From positions 35,353,733 through 35,417,732 of the forward strand of contig CATQJL010000305.1 of the NCBI GenBank assembly GCA_958299035.1: a stretch of DNA of 64,000 nt. The letters run 5' to 3'. Shown here in pieces: positions 1-13,685 of the stretch. The stretch's first letter is position 1, and each line of letters opens with the position of its first letter. A program made the position numbers and the translations under genes. This stretch comes from Cylicocyclus nassatus (lineage: Eukaryota; Nematoda; Chromadorea; Rhabditida; Strongylidae). The notes beneath the pieces are model-generated. The model saw only the letters and a program-made list of their open reading frames with translations, was not told where the DNA came from and ran no database searches.

Positions 1-41
1 GTTTGCCAGCGAATTCGGACAGCAGCACACGAATTGTAGCA

Positions 42-1995
42 TCAACGGCATCGTTTGCCATTGTTTGCCAGCGAATTCGGACAGCAGCACACGAGCTGTA
101 GCGTCAACGGCATCGTTTGCCATTGTTTGCCAGCGAATTCGGACAGCAGCACACGAGCTGTAGCGTCAACGGCATCGTTTGCCATTGTTTGCCAGCGAAT
201 TTGGACAGCAGCACACGAGCTGTTGCATCAGTGGCAATTGTTTGCCAGCGAATTCGGACAGCAGCACACGAGCTGTAGCGTCAACGGCATCGTTTGCCAT
301 TGTTAGCCAGCGAATTCGGACAGCCGCTCACGAACTGTAGCATCAACGGCATCGTTTGCCATTGTTTGCCAGCGAATTCGGACAGCAGCACACGAGCTGT
401 AGCGTCAACGGCATCGTTTGCCATTGTTTGCCAGCGAATTCGGACAGCAGCACACGAGCTGTAGCGTCAACGGCATCGTTTGCCATTGTTTGCCAGCGAA
501 TTTGGACAGCAGCACACGAGCTGTTGCATCAGTGGCAATTGTTTGCCAGCGAATTCGGACAGCAGCACACGAACTATAGCATCAACGGCATCGTTTGCCA
601 TTGTTTGCCCGCGAATTTGGACAGCAGCACACGAACTATAGCATCAACGGCATCGTTTGCCATTGTTTGCCAGCGAATTCGGACAGCAGCATACGAACTG
701 TAGCATCAACGGCATCGTTTGCCATTGTTTGCCAGCTAATTCGGACAGCAGCACACGAGCTGTAGCATCAACGGCATCGTTTGCCATTGTTTGCCAGCGA
801 ATTCGGACAGCAGCACACGAGCTGTAGCGTCAACGGCATCGTTTGCCATTGTTTGCCAGCGAATTCGGACAGCAGCACACGAGCTGTAGCATCAACGGCA
901 TCGTTTGCCATTGTTTGCCAGCGAATTCGGACAGCAGCATACGAACTGTAGCATCAACGGCATCGTTTGCCATTGTTTGCCAGCGAATTCGGACAGCAGC
1001 ATACGAACTGTAGCATCAACGGCATCGTTTGCCATTGTTTGCCAGCGAATTCGGACAGCAGCACACGAGCTGTTGCATCAGTGGCAATTGTTTGCCAGCG
1101 AGTTCGGACAGCAGCACACGAGCTGTAGCGTCAACGGCATCGTTTGCCATTGTTTGCCAGCGAATTCGGACAGCAGCACACGAGCTGTAGCATCAACGGC
1201 ATCGTTTGCCATTGTTTGCCAGCGAATTTGGACAGCAGCACACGAGCTGTTGCATCAGTGGCAATTGTTTGCCAGCGAATTCGGACAGCAGCACACGAAC
1301 TGTAGCATCAACGGCATCGTTTGCCATTGTTTGCCAGCGAATTTGGACAGCAGCACACGAGCTGTTGCATCAGTGGCAATTGTTTGCCAGCGAATTCGGA
1401 CAGCAGCTCACGAGCTGTAGCATCAACGCATCGTTTGCCATCGTTTGTCAGCGAATTCGGAAAGCCACTCACGAGCTGTTGCATCAGCGGCAATTGTTTG
1501 CCAGCGAATTCGGACAGCAGCACATGAACTGTAGCATCAACGGCATCGTTTGCCATTGTTTGCCAGCGAATTCGGACAGCAGCACACGAGCTGTAGGATC
1601 AACGGCATCGTTTGCCATTGTTTGCCAGCGAATTCGGACAGCAGCAAACGAGCTGTAGCATCAACGGCATCGTTTGCCATTGTTTGCCAGCGAATTCGGA
1701 CAGCAGCACACGAATTGTAGCATCAACGGCATCGTTTGCCATTGTTAGCCAGCGAATTCGGAAAGCCACTCACGAGCTGTTGCATCAGCGGCAATTGTTT
1801 GCCAGCGAATTCGGACAGCAGCACATGAACTGTAGCATCAACGGCATCGTTTGCCATTGTTTGCCAGCGAATTCGGACAGCAGCACACGAGCTGTAGGAT
1901 CAACGGCATCGTTTGCCATTGTTTGCCAGCGAATTCGGACAGCAGCAAACGAGCTGTAGCATCAACGGCATCGTTTGCCATTGTTTGCCAGCGAA
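42..1995 (+). repeat. Segmental HOR copy, repeated at 7,548-9,502
   Basis: The ordered set of variants here recurs 7,506 bp downstream. The offset becomes 7,507 after base 1428, where one G is missing in this copy. The match covers about 1.95 kb and ends near 1,996, where a GAATTTGG unit here faces a GAATTC unit at 9,503. Part of it (181-1,249) is also repeated at 5,341-6,409, offset 5,160; the one difference noticed there is A to T at 6,179. Coordinates are good to about one unit. Confidence 0.85.
1382..1442 (+). repeat. 61-bp L unit with 1-bp deletion
   Basis: The tail reads AACGCATCG instead of AACGGCATCG, with one G lost at 1428. The copies at 3,108-3,250 and 8,880-8,950 keep the G, so the change is private to this copy. 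Confidence 0.9.
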
Positions 1996-3799
1996 TTTGG
2001 ACAGCAGCACACGAGCTGTTGCATCAGTGGCAATTGTTTGCCAGCGAATTCGGACAGCAGCTCACGAGCTGTAGCATCAACGGCATCGTTTGCCATCGTT
2101 TGTCAGCGAATTCGGAAAGCCACTCACGAGCTGTTGCATCAGCGGCAATTGTTTGCCAGCGAATTCGGACAGCAGCACATGAACTGTAGCATCAACGGCA
2201 TCGTTTGCCATTGTTTGCCAGCGAATTCGGACAGCAGCACACGAGCTGTAGGATCAACGGCATCGTTTGCCATTGTTTGCCAGCGAATTCGGACAGCAGC
2301 AAACGAGCTGTAGCATCAACGGCATCGTTTGCCATTGTTTGCCAGCGAATTCGGACAGCAGCACACGAATTGTAGCATCAACGGCATCGTTTGCCATTGT
2401 TAGAAAGCGAATTCGGAAAGCCACTCACGAGCTGTTGCATCAGCGGCAATTGTTTGCCAGCGAATTCGGACAGCAGCACATGAACTGTAGCATCAACGGC
2501 ATCGTTTGCCATTGTTTGCCAGCGAATTCGGACAGCAGCACACGAGCTGTAGGATCAACGGCATCGTTTGCCATTGTTTGCCAGCGAATTCGGACAGCAG
2601 CAAACGAGCTGTAGCATCAACGGCATCGTTTGCCATTGTTTGCCAGCGAATTCGGACAGCAGCACACGAGCTGTAGCGTCAACGGCATCGTTTGCCATTG
2701 TTTGCCAGCGAATTCGGACAGCAGCACACGAGCTGTAGCGTCAACGGCATCGTTTGCCATTGTTTGCCAGCGAATTCGGACAGCAGCATACGAACTGTAG
2801 CATCAACGGCATCGTTTGCCATTGTTTGCCAGCGAATTCGGACAGCAGCACACGAGCTGTTGCATCAGTGGCAATTGTTTGCCAGCGAGTTCGGACAGCA
2901 GCACACGAGCTGTAGCGTCAACGGCATCGTTTGCCATTGTTTGCCAGCGAATTCGGACAGCAGCACACGAGCTGTAGCATCAACGGCATCGTTTGCCATT
3001 GTTTGCCAGCGAATTTGGACAGCAGCACACGAGCTGTTGCATCAGTGGCAATTGTTTGCCAGCGAATTCGGACAGCAGCACACGAACTGTAGCATCAACG
3101 GCATCGTTTGCCATTGTTTGCCAGCGAATTTGGACAGCAGCACACGAGCTGTTGCATCAGTGGCAATTGTTTGCCAGCGAATTCGGACAGCAGCTCACGA
3201 GCTGTAGCATCAACGGCATCGTTTGCCATCGTTTGTCAGCGAATTCGGAAAGCCACTCACGAGCTGTTGCATCAGCGGCAATTGTTTGCCAGCGAATTCG
3301 GACAGCAGCACATGAACTGTAGCATCAACGGCATCGTTTGCCATTGTTTGCCAGCGAATTCGGACAGCAGCACACGAGCTGTAGGATCAACGGCATCGTT
3401 TGCCATTGTTTGCCAGCGAATTCGGACAGCAGCAAACGAGCTGTAGCATCAACGGCATCGTTTGCCATTGTTTGCCAGCGAATTCGGACAGCAGCACACG
3501 AATTGTAGCATCAACGGCATCGTTTGCCATTGTTAGCCAGCGAATTCGGAAAGCCACTCACGAGCTGTTGCATCAGCGGCAATTGTTTGCCAGCGAATTC
3601 GGACAGCAGCACATGAACTGTAGCATCAACGGCATCGTTTGCCATTGTTTGAAAGCGAATTCGGACAGCAGCACACGAGCTGTAGGATCAACGGCATCGT
3701 TTGCCATTGTTTGCCAGCGAATTCGGACAGCAGCACACGAATTGTAGCATCAACGGCATCGTTTGCCATTGTTAGCCAGCGAATTCGGACAGCAGCACA

Positions 3800-5048
3800 C
3801 GAGCTGTAGCGTCAACGGCATCGTTTGCCATTGTTTGCCAGCGAATTTGGACAGCAGCACACGAGCTGTTGCATCAGTGGCAATTGTTTGCCAGCGAATT
3901 CGGACAGCAGCACACGAACTATAGCATCAACGGCATCGTTTGCCATTGTTTGCCCGCGAATTTGGACAGCAGCACACGAACTATAGCATCAACGGCATCG
4001 TTTGCCATTGTTTGCCAGCGAATTCGGACAGCAGCATACGAACTGTAGCATCAACGGCATCGTTTGCCATTGTTTGCCAGCTAATTCGGACAGCAGCACA
4101 CGAGCTGTAGCATCAACGGCATCGTTTGCCATTGTTTGCCAGCGAATTCGGACAGCAGCACACGAGCTGTAGCGTCAACGGCATCGTTTGCCATTGTTTG
4201 CCAGCGAATTCGGACAGCAGCACACGAGCTGTAGCATCAACGGCATCGTTTGCCATTGTTTGCCAGCGAATTCGGACAGCAGCATACGAACTGTAGCATC
4301 AACGGCATCGTTTGCCATTGTTTGCCAGCGAATTCGGACAGCAGCATACGAACTGTAGCATCAACGGCATCGTTTGCCATTGTTTGCCAGCGAATTCGGA
4401 CAGCAGCACACGAGCTGTTGCATCAGTGGCAATTGTTTGCCAGCGAGTTCGGACAGCAGCACACGAGCTGTAGCGTCAACGGCATCGTTTGCCATTGTTT
4501 GCCAGCGAATTCGGACAGCAGCACACGAGCTGTAGCATCAACGGCATCGTTTGCCATTGTTTGCCAGCGAATTTGGACAGCAGCACACGAGCTGTAGCAT
4601 CAACGGCATCGTTTGCCATTGTTTGCCAGCTAATTCGGACAGCAGCACACGAGCTGTAGCATCAACGGCATCGTTTGCCATTGTTTGCCAGCGAATTCGG
4701 ACAGCAGCACACGAGCTGTAGCGTCAACGGCATCGTTTGCCATTGTTTGCCAGCGAATTCGGACAGCAGCACACGAACTGTAGCATCAACGGCATCGTTT
4801 GCCATTGTTTGCCAGCGAATTTGGACAGCAGCACACGAGCTGTTGCATCAGTGGCAATTGTTTGCCAGCGAATTCGGACAGCAGCTCACGAGCTGTAGCA
4901 TCAACGGCATCGTTTGCCATCGTTTGTCAGCGAATTCGGAAAGCCACTCACGAGCTGTTGCATCAGCGGCAATTGTTTGCCAGCGAATTCGGACAGCAGC
5001 ACATGAACTGTAGCATCAACGGCATCGTTTGCCATTGTTTGCCAGCGA
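3800..5048 (+). repeat. Segmental HOR copy, repeated at 5,615-6,863
   Basis: The unit order here recurs at an offset of 1,815 bp for about 1.25 kb, with the same CCCGCG, ATAGC, CATACG, GCTAATTCGG and GGAAAGCC markers. The first 0.8 kb is also the same as 455-1,249 (offset 3,345). A second overlapping match links about 2,790-3,730 with 8,509-9,449 (offset 5,719), and 1,975-2,690 with 3,108-3,820 (offset 1,133). Block A is therefore a mosaic of a few ancestral strings of units copied several times. Confidence 0.8.
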
Positions 5049-6621
5049 ATTCGGACAGCAGCACACGAGCTGTAGGATCAACGGCATCGTTTGCCATTGT
5101 TTGCTAGCGAATTCGGACAGCAGCAAACGAGCTGTAGCATCAACGGCATCGTTTGCCATTGTTTGCCAGCGAATTCGGACAGCAGCACACGAATTGTAGC
5201 ATCAACGGCATCGTTTGCCATTGTTTGCCAGCGAATTCGGACAGCAGCAAACGAGCTGTAGCATCAACGGCATCGTTTGCCATTGTTTGCCAGCGAATTC
5301 GGACAGCAGCACACGAATTGTAGCATCAACGGCATCGTTTGCCATTGTTTGCCAGCGAATTTGGACAGCAGCACACGAGCTGTTGCATCAGTGGCAATTG
5401 TTTGCCAGCGAATTCGGACAGCAGCACACGAGCTGTAGCGTCAACGGCATCGTTTGCCATTGTTAGCCAGCGAATTCGGACAGCCGCTCACGAACTGTAG
5501 CATCAACGGCATCGTTTGCCATTGTTTGCCAGCGAATTCGGACAGCAGCACACGAGCTGTAGCGTCAACGGCATCGTTTGCCATTGTTTGCCAGCGAATT
5601 CGGACAGCAGCACACGAGCTGTAGCGTCAACGGCATCGTTTGCCATTGTTTGCCAGCGAATTTGGACAGCAGCACACGAGCTGTTGCATCAGTGGCAATT
5701 GTTTGCCAGCGAATTCGGACAGCAGCACACGAACTATAGCATCAACGGCATCGTTTGCCATTGTTTGCCCGCGAATTTGGACAGCAGCACACGAACTATA
5801 GCATCAACGGCATCGTTTGCCATTGTTTGCCAGCGAATTCGGACAGCAGCATACGAACTGTAGCATCAACGGCATCGTTTGCCATTGTTTGCCAGCTAAT
5901 TCGGACAGCAGCACACGAGCTGTAGCATCAACGGCATCGTTTGCCATTGTTTGCCAGCGAATTCGGACAGCAGCACACGAGCTGTAGCGTCAACGGCATC
6001 GTTTGCCATTGTTTGCCAGCGAATTCGGACAGCAGCACACGAGCTGTAGCATCAACGGCATCGTTTGCCATTGTTTGCCAGCGAATTCGGACAGCAGCAT
6101 ACGAACTGTAGCATCAACGGCATCGTTTGCCATTGTTTGCCAGCGAATTCGGACAGCAGCATACGAACTGTAGCATCATCGGCATCGTTTGCCATTGTTT
6201 GCCAGCGAATTCGGACAGCAGCACACGAGCTGTTGCATCAGTGGCAATTGTTTGCCAGCGAGTTCGGACAGCAGCACACGAGCTGTAGCGTCAACGGCAT
6301 CGTTTGCCATTGTTTGCCAGCGAATTCGGACAGCAGCACACGAGCTGTAGCATCAACGGCATCGTTTGCCATTGTTTGCCAGCGAATTTGGACAGCAGCA
6401 CACGAGCTGTAGCATCAACGGCATCGTTTGCCATTGTTTGCCAGCTAATTCGGACAGCAGCACACGAGCTGTAGCATCAACGGCATCGTTTGCCATTGTT
6501 TGCCAGCGAATTCGGACAGCAGCACACGAGCTGTAGCGTCAACGGCATCGTTTGCCATTGTTTGCCAGCGAATTCGGACAGCAGCACACGAACTGTAGCA
6601 TCAACGGCATCGTTTGCCATT

Positions 6622-7081
6622 GTTTGCCAGCGAATTTGGACAGCAGCACACGAGCTGTTGCATCAGTGGCAATTGTTTGCCAGCGAATTCGGACAGCAGC
6701 TCACGAGCTGTAGCATCAACGGCATCGTTTGCCATCGTTTGTCAGCGAATTCGGAAAGCCACTCACGAGCTGTTGCATCAGCGGCAATTGTTTGCCAGCG
6801 AATTCGGACAGCAGCACATGAACTGTAGCATCAACGGCATCGTTTGCCATTGTTTGCCAGCGAATTTGGACAGCAGCACACGAGCTGTTGCATCAGTGGC
6901 AATTGTTTGCCAGCGAATTCGGACAGCAGCTCACGAGCTGTAGCATCAACGGCATCGTTTGCCATCGTTTGTCAGCGAATTCGGAAAGCCACTCACGAGC
7001 TGTTGCATCAGCGGCAATTGTTTGCCAGCGAATTCGGACAGCAGCACATGAACTGTAGCATCAACGGCATCGTTTGCCATT
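6622..7081 (+). repeat. Direct tandem duplication of a 230-bp S-L-S-L tetramer
   Basis: The four-unit string GAATTTGG-S, CAGCTCACGAG-L, GGAAAGCC-S and CACATGAACTG-L (53+62+53+62 = 230 bp) occurs at 6,622-6,851 and again directly at 6,852-7,081. Elsewhere in block A the string appears once before moving on to the GTAGGATC unit, so this looks like a recent local duplication. Confidence 0.88.
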
Positions 7082-10000
7082 GTTTGCCAGCGAATTCGGA
7101 CAGCAGCACACGAGCTGTAGGATCAACGGCATCGTTTGCCATTGTTTGCCAGCGAATTCGGACAGCAGCACACGAGCTGTAGCATCAACGGCATCGTTTG
7201 CCATTGTTTGCCAGCGAATTCGGACAGCAGCACACGAGCTGTAGCGTCAACGGCATCGTTTGCCATTGTTTGCCAGCGAATTCGGACAGCAGCACACGAG
7301 CTGTAGCATCAACGGCATCGTTTGCCATTGTTTGCCAGCGAATTCGGACAGCAGCATACGAACTGTAGCATCAACGGCATCGTTTGCCATTGTTTGCCAG
7401 CGAATTCGGACAGCAGCATACGAACTGTAGCATCAACGGCATCGTTTGCCATTGTTTGCCAGCGAATTCGGACAGCAGCACACGAGCTGTTGCATCAGTG
7501 GCAATTGTTTGCCAGCTAATTCGGACAGCAGCACACGAACTATAGCATCAACGGCATCGTTTGCCATTGTTTGCCAGCGAATTCGGACAGCAGCACACGA
7601 GCTGTAGCGTCAACGGCATCGTTTGCCATTGTTTGCCAGCGAATTCGGACAGCAGCACACGAGCTGTAGCGTCAACGGCATCGTTTGCCATTGTTTGCCA
7701 GCGAATTTGGACAGCAGCACACGAGCTGTTGCATCAGTGGCAATTGTTTGCCAGCGAATTCGGACAGCAGCACACGAGCTGTAGCGTCAACGGCATCGTT
7801 TGCCATTGTTAGCCAGCGAATTCGGACAGCCGCTCACGAACTGTAGCATCAACGGCATCGTTTGCCATTGTTTGCCAGCGAATTCGGACAGCAGCACACG
7901 AGCTGTAGCGTCAACGGCATCGTTTGCCATTGTTTGCCAGCGAATTCGGACAGCAGCACACGAGCTGTAGCGTCAACGGCATCGTTTGCCATTGTTTGCC
8001 AGCGAATTTGGACAGCAGCACACGAGCTGTTGCATCAGTGGCAATTGTTTGCCAGCGAATTCGGACAGCAGCACACGAACTATAGCATCAACGGCATCGT
8101 TTGCCATTGTTTGCCCGCGAATTTGGACAGCAGCACACGAACTATAGCATCAACGGCATCGTTTGCCATTGTTTGCCAGCGAATTCGGACAGCAGCATAC
8201 GAACTGTAGCATCAACGGCATCGTTTGCCATTGTTTGCCAGCTAATTCGGACAGCAGCACACGAGCTGTAGCATCAACGGCATCGTTTGCCATTGTTTGC
8301 CAGCGAATTCGGACAGCAGCACACGAGCTGTAGCGTCAACGGCATCGTTTGCCATTGTTTGCCAGCGAATTCGGACAGCAGCACACGAGCTGTAGCATCA
8401 ACGGCATCGTTTGCCATTGTTTGCCAGCGAATTCGGACAGCAGCATACGAACTGTAGCATCAACGGCATCGTTTGCCATTGTTTGCCAGCGAATTCGGAC
8501 AGCAGCATACGAACTGTAGCATCAACGGCATCGTTTGCCATTGTTTGCCAGCGAATTCGGACAGCAGCACACGAGCTGTTGCATCAGTGGCAATTGTTTG
8601 CCAGCGAGTTCGGACAGCAGCACACGAGCTGTAGCGTCAACGGCATCGTTTGCCATTGTTTGCCAGCGAATTCGGACAGCAGCACACGAGCTGTAGCATC
8701 AACGGCATCGTTTGCCATTGTTTGCCAGCGAATTTGGACAGCAGCACACGAGCTGTTGCATCAGTGGCAATTGTTTGCCAGCGAATTCGGACAGCAGCAC
8801 ACGAACTGTAGCATCAACGGCATCGTTTGCCATTGTTTGCCAGCGAATTTGGACAGCAGCACACGAGCTGTTGCATCAGTGGCAATTGTTTGCCAGCGAA
8901 TTCGGACAGCAGCTCACGAGCTGTAGCATCAACGGCATCGTTTGCCATCGTTTGTCAGCGAATTCGGAAAGCCACTCACGAGCTGTTGCATCAGCGGCAA
9001 TTGTTTGCCAGCGAATTCGGACAGCAGCACATGAACTGTAGCATCAACGGCATCGTTTGCCATTGTTTGCCAGCGAATTCGGACAGCAGCACACGAGCTG
9101 TAGGATCAACGGCATCGTTTGCCATTGTTTGCCAGCGAATTCGGACAGCAGCAAACGAGCTGTAGCATCAACGGCATCGTTTGCCATTGTTTGCCAGCGA
9201 ATTCGGACAGCAGCACACGAATTGTAGCATCAACGGCATCGTTTGCCATTGTTAGCCAGCGAATTCGGAAAGCCACTCACGAGCTGTTGCATCAGCGGCA
9301 ATTGTTTGCCAGCGAATTCGGACAGCAGCACATGAACTGTAGCATCAACGGCATCGTTTGCCATTGTTTGCCAGCGAATTCGGACAGCAGCACACGAGCT
9401 GTAGGATCAACGGCATCGTTTGCCATTGTTTGCCAGCGAATTCGGACAGCAGCAAACGAGCTGTAGCATCAACGGCATCGTTTGCCATTGTTTGCCAGCG
9501 AATTCGGACAGCAGCACACGAATTGTAGCATCAACGGCATCGTTTGCCATTGTTAGCCAGCGAATTCGGACAGCCGCTCACGAACTGTAGCATCAACGGC
9601 ATCGTTTGCCATTGTTTGCCAGCGAATTCGGACAGCAGCACACGAACTGTAGCATCAACGGCATCGTTTGCCATTGTTTGCCAGCGAATTCGGACAGCAG
9701 CACACGAGCTGTAGCATCAACGGCATCGTTTGCCATTGTTTGCCAGCGAATTCGGACAGCAGCACACGAGCTGTAGCATCAACGGCATCGTTTGCCATTG
9801 TTTGCCAGCGAAATCGGACAGCAGCATACGAACTGTAGCATCAACGGCATCGTTTGCCATTGTTTGCCAGCGAATTCGGACAGCAGCATACGAACTGTAG
9901 CATCAACGGCATCGTTTGCCATTGTTTGCCAGCTAATTCGGACAGCAGCACACGAGCTGTAGCATCAACGGCATCGTTTGCCATTGTTTGCCAGCGAATT

Positions 10001-10399
10001 CGGACAGCAGCACACGAGCTGTAGCGTCAACGGCATCGTTTGCCATTGTTTGCCAGCGAATTCGGACAGCAGCACACGAGCTGTAGCATCAACGGCATCG
10101 TTTGCCATTGTTTGCCAGCGAATTCGGACAGCAGCATACGAACTGTAGCATCAACGGCATCGTTTGCCATTGTTTGCCAGCGAATTCGGACAGCAGCATA
10201 CGAACTGTAGCATCAACGGCATCGTTTGCCATTGTTTGCCAGCTAATTCGGACAGCAGCACACGAGCTGTAGCATCAACGGCATCGTTTGCCATTGTTTG
10301 CCAGCGAATTCGGACAGCAGCACACGAGCTGTAGCGTCAACGGCATCGTTTGCCATTGTTTGCCAGCGAATTCGGACAGCAGCACACGAGCTGTAGCGT

Positions 10400-13300
10400 C
10401 AACGGCATCGTTTGCCATTGTTTGCCAGCGAATTTGGACAGCAGCACACGAGCTGTTGCATCAGTGGCAATTGTTTGCCAGCGAATTCGGACAGCAGCAC
10501 ACGAACTATAGCATCAACGGCATCGTTTGCCATTGTTTGCCCGCGAATTTGGACAGCAGCACACGAGCTGTTGCATCAGTGGCAATTGTTTGCCAGCGAA
10601 TTCGGACAGCAGCACACGAGCTGTAGCATCAACGGCATCGTTTGCCATCGTTTGTCAGCGAATTCGGACAGCAGCACACGAGCTGTAGCATCAACGGCAT
10701 CGTATGCCATTGTTTGCCAGCGAATTCGGACAGCAGCACACGAGCTGTTGCATCAGTGGCAATTGTTTGCCAGCGAATTTGGACAGCAGCACACGAACTG
10801 TAGCATCAACGGCATCGTTTGCCATTGTTTGCCAGCGAATTCGGACAGCAGCACACGAGCTGTAGCATCAACGGCATCGTTTGCCATTGTTTGCCAGCGA
10901 ATTCGGACAGCCACACACGAGCTGTTGCATCAGTGGCAATTGTTTGCCAGCGAATTCGGACAGCAGCTCACGAGCTGTAGCATCAACGGCATCGTTTGCC
11001 ATCGTTTGTCAGCGAATTCGGAAAGCCACTCACGAGCTGTTGCATCAGCGGCAATTGTTTGCCAGCGAATTCGGACAGCAGCACATGAACTGTAGCATCA
11101 ACGGCATCGTTTGCCATTGTTTGCCAGCGAATTCGGACAGCAGCACACGAGCTGTAGGATCAACGGCATCGTTTGCCATTGTTTGCCAGCGAATTCGGAC
11201 AGCAGCACACGAGCTGTAGCATCAAAGGCATCGTTTGCCATCGTTTGCCAGCGAATTCGGACAGCCACTCACGAACTGTAGCATCAACGGCATCGTTTGC
11301 CATTGTTTGCCAGCGAATTCGGACAGCAGCACACGAATTGTAGCATCAACGGCATCGTTTGCCATTGTTAGCCAGCGAATTCGGACAGCCGCTCACGAAC
11401 TGTAGCATCAACGGCATCGTTTGCCATTGTTTGCCAGCGAATTCGGACAGCAGCACACGAGCTGTTGCATCAGTGGCAATTGTTTGCCAGCGAATTTGGA
11501 CAGCAGCACACGAGCTGTAGCATCAACGGCATCGTTTGCCATTGTTTGCCAGCGAATTCGGACAGCCACACACGAGCTGTAGCATCAACGGCATCGTTTG
11601 CCATTGTTTGCCAGCGAATTCGGACAGCCACACACGAGCTGTTGCATCAGTGGCAATTGTTTGCCAGCGAATTCGGACAGCAGCATAAGAACTGTAGCAT
11701 CAACGGCATCGTTTGTCATTGTTTGCCAGCGAATTCGGACAGCAGCACACGAATTGTAGCATCAACGGCATCGTTTGCCATTGTTTGCCAGCGCATTCGG
11801 ACAGCCACTCACGAACTGTAGCATCAACGGCATCGTTTGCCATTGTTTGCCAGCGAATTCGGACAGCAGCACACGAGCTGTTGCATCAGTGGCAATTGTT
11901 TGCCAGCGAATTCGGACAGCAGCACACGAACTGTAGCATCAACGGCATCGTTTGCCATTGTTTGCCAGCGAGTTCGGACAGCAGCACACGAGCTGTAGCA
12001 TCAACGGCATCGTTTGCCATTGTTTGCCAGCGAATTCGGACAGCAGCACACGAGCTGTAGCATCAACGGCATCGTTTGCCATTGTTTGCCAGCGAATTCG
12101 GACAGCAGCACACGAGCTGTTGCATCAGTGGCAATTGTTTGCCAGCGAGTTCGGACAGCAGCACACGAGCTGTAGCGTCAACGGCATCGTTTGCCATTGT
12201 TTGCCAGCGAATTCGGACAGCAGCACACGAGCTGTAGCATCAACGGCATCGTTTGCCATTGTTTGCCAGCGAGTTCGGACAGCAGCACACGAGATGTAGC
12301 ATCAACGGCATCGTTTGCCATTGTTTGCCAGCGAATTCGGACAGCAGCACACGAGCTGTAGCATCAACGGCATCGTTTGCCATTGTTTGCCAGCGAATTC
12401 GGAACGCCGCTCACGAACTGTAGCATCAACGGCATCGTTTGCCATTGTTTGCCAGCGAATTCGGACAGCAGCACACGAGCTGTTGCATCAGTGGCAATTG
12501 TTTGCCAGCGAATTTGGACAGCAGCACACGAACTGTAGCATCAACGGCATCGTTTGCCATTGTTTGCCAGCGAATTCGGACAGCAGCACACGAGCTGTAG
12601 CATCAACGGCATCGTTTGCCATTGTTTGCCAGCGAATTCGGACAGCCACACACGAGCTGTTGCATCAGTGGCAATTGTTTGCCAGCGAATTCGGACAGCA
12701 GCATAAGAACTGTAGCATCAACGGCATCGTTTGTCATTGTTTGCCAGCGAATTCGGACAGCAGCACACGAATTGTAGCATCAACGGCATCGTTTGCCATT
12801 GTTTGCCAGCGCATTCGGACAGCCACTCACGAACTGTAGCATCAACGGCATCGTTTGCCATTGTTTGCCAGCGAATTCGGACAGCAGCACACGAGCTGTT
12901 GCATCAGTGGCAATTGTTTGCCAGCGAATTCGGACAGCAGCACACGAACTGTAGCATCAACGGCATCGTTTGCCATTGTTTGCCAGCGAGTTCGGACAGC
13001 AGCACACGAGCTGTAGCATCAACGGCATCGTTTGCCATTGTTTGCCAGCGAATTCGGACAGCAGCACACGAGCTGTAGCATCAACGGCATCGTTTGCCAT
13101 TGTTTGCCAGCGAATTCGGACAGCAGCACACGAGCTGTTGCATCAGTGGCAATTGTTTGCCAGCGAGTTCGGACAGCAGCACACGAGCTGTAGCGTCAAC
13201 GGCATCGTTTGCCATTGTTTGCCAGCGAATTCGGACAGCAGCACACGAGCTGTAGCATCAACGGCATCGTTTGCCATTGTTTGCCAGCGAGTTCGGACAG

Positions 13301-13685
13301 CAGCACACGAGATGCAGCATCAACGGCATCGTTTGCCATTGTTTGCCAGCGAATTCGGACAGCAGCACACGAGCTGTAGCATCAACGGCATCGTTTGCCA
13401 TTGTTTGCCAGCGAATTCGGAACGCCATCGTTTGCCATTGTTTGCCAGCGAATTCGGACAGCAGCACACGAGCTGTAGCATCAACGGCATCGTTTGCCAT
13501 TGTTTGCCAGCGAATTCGGACAGCAGCACACGAGCTGTTGCATCAGTGGCAATTGTTTGCCAGCGAGTTCGGACAGCAGCACACGAGCTGTAGCGTCAAC
13601 GGCATCGTTTGCCATTGTTTGCCAGCGAATTCGGACAGCAGCACACGAGCTGTAGCATCAACGGCATCGTTTGCCATTGTTTGCC
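10400..13685 (+). repeat. Block B, first 3.3-kb segment (copy at 16,738-19,961)
   Basis: The unit order recurs downstream at an offset of 6,338 bp up to about 12.0 kb and 6,276 bp after that. The 62-bp change equals exactly one L unit, absent from the downstream copy near 18,360. Marker units shared by both copies include CGTATGCC at 10.7 kb, GGAAAGCC at 11.0 kb, CATAAGAACTG with GTCATTG at 11.7 kb, GCGCATTCGG, and the full-length GGAACGCC unit at 12.4 kb. A few substitutions separate them, such as CCCGCG at about 10,549 against CCAGCG downstream. Confidence 0.85.
12385..12446 (+). repeat. Full-length GGAACGCC unit (parent of M units)
   Basis: A 62-bp L unit with GGAACGCCGCTCAC where most units have GGACAGC. 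Upstream neighbours are a GAGATG unit and a plain L unit, the same two that precede the 37-bp M units. The next unit is S. Confidence 0.88.

Larger units (their letters stand above)
1..10400 (+). repeat. Block A: HOR domain with GTTAGCC, GTAGGATC and GGAAAGCC variants
   Basis: This block is marked by unit variants used in a fixed order: GTTAGCC heads (for example near 303, 5463, 7809 and 9552), GCTAATTCGG (EcoRI site lost), CCCGCGAATTTGG, CATACGAACTG, GAACTATAGC, GTAGGATC, AAACGAGCTG, and a run of CAGCTCACGAG, GTCAGCGAATTCGGAAAGCC and CACATGAACTG units. S units are fewer than in block D, and the spacing of 301 bp (four L plus one S) is common. Several kilobase-scale copies of the same unit order lie inside the block. 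No gene, promoter or RNA gene is visible. Confidence 0.9.
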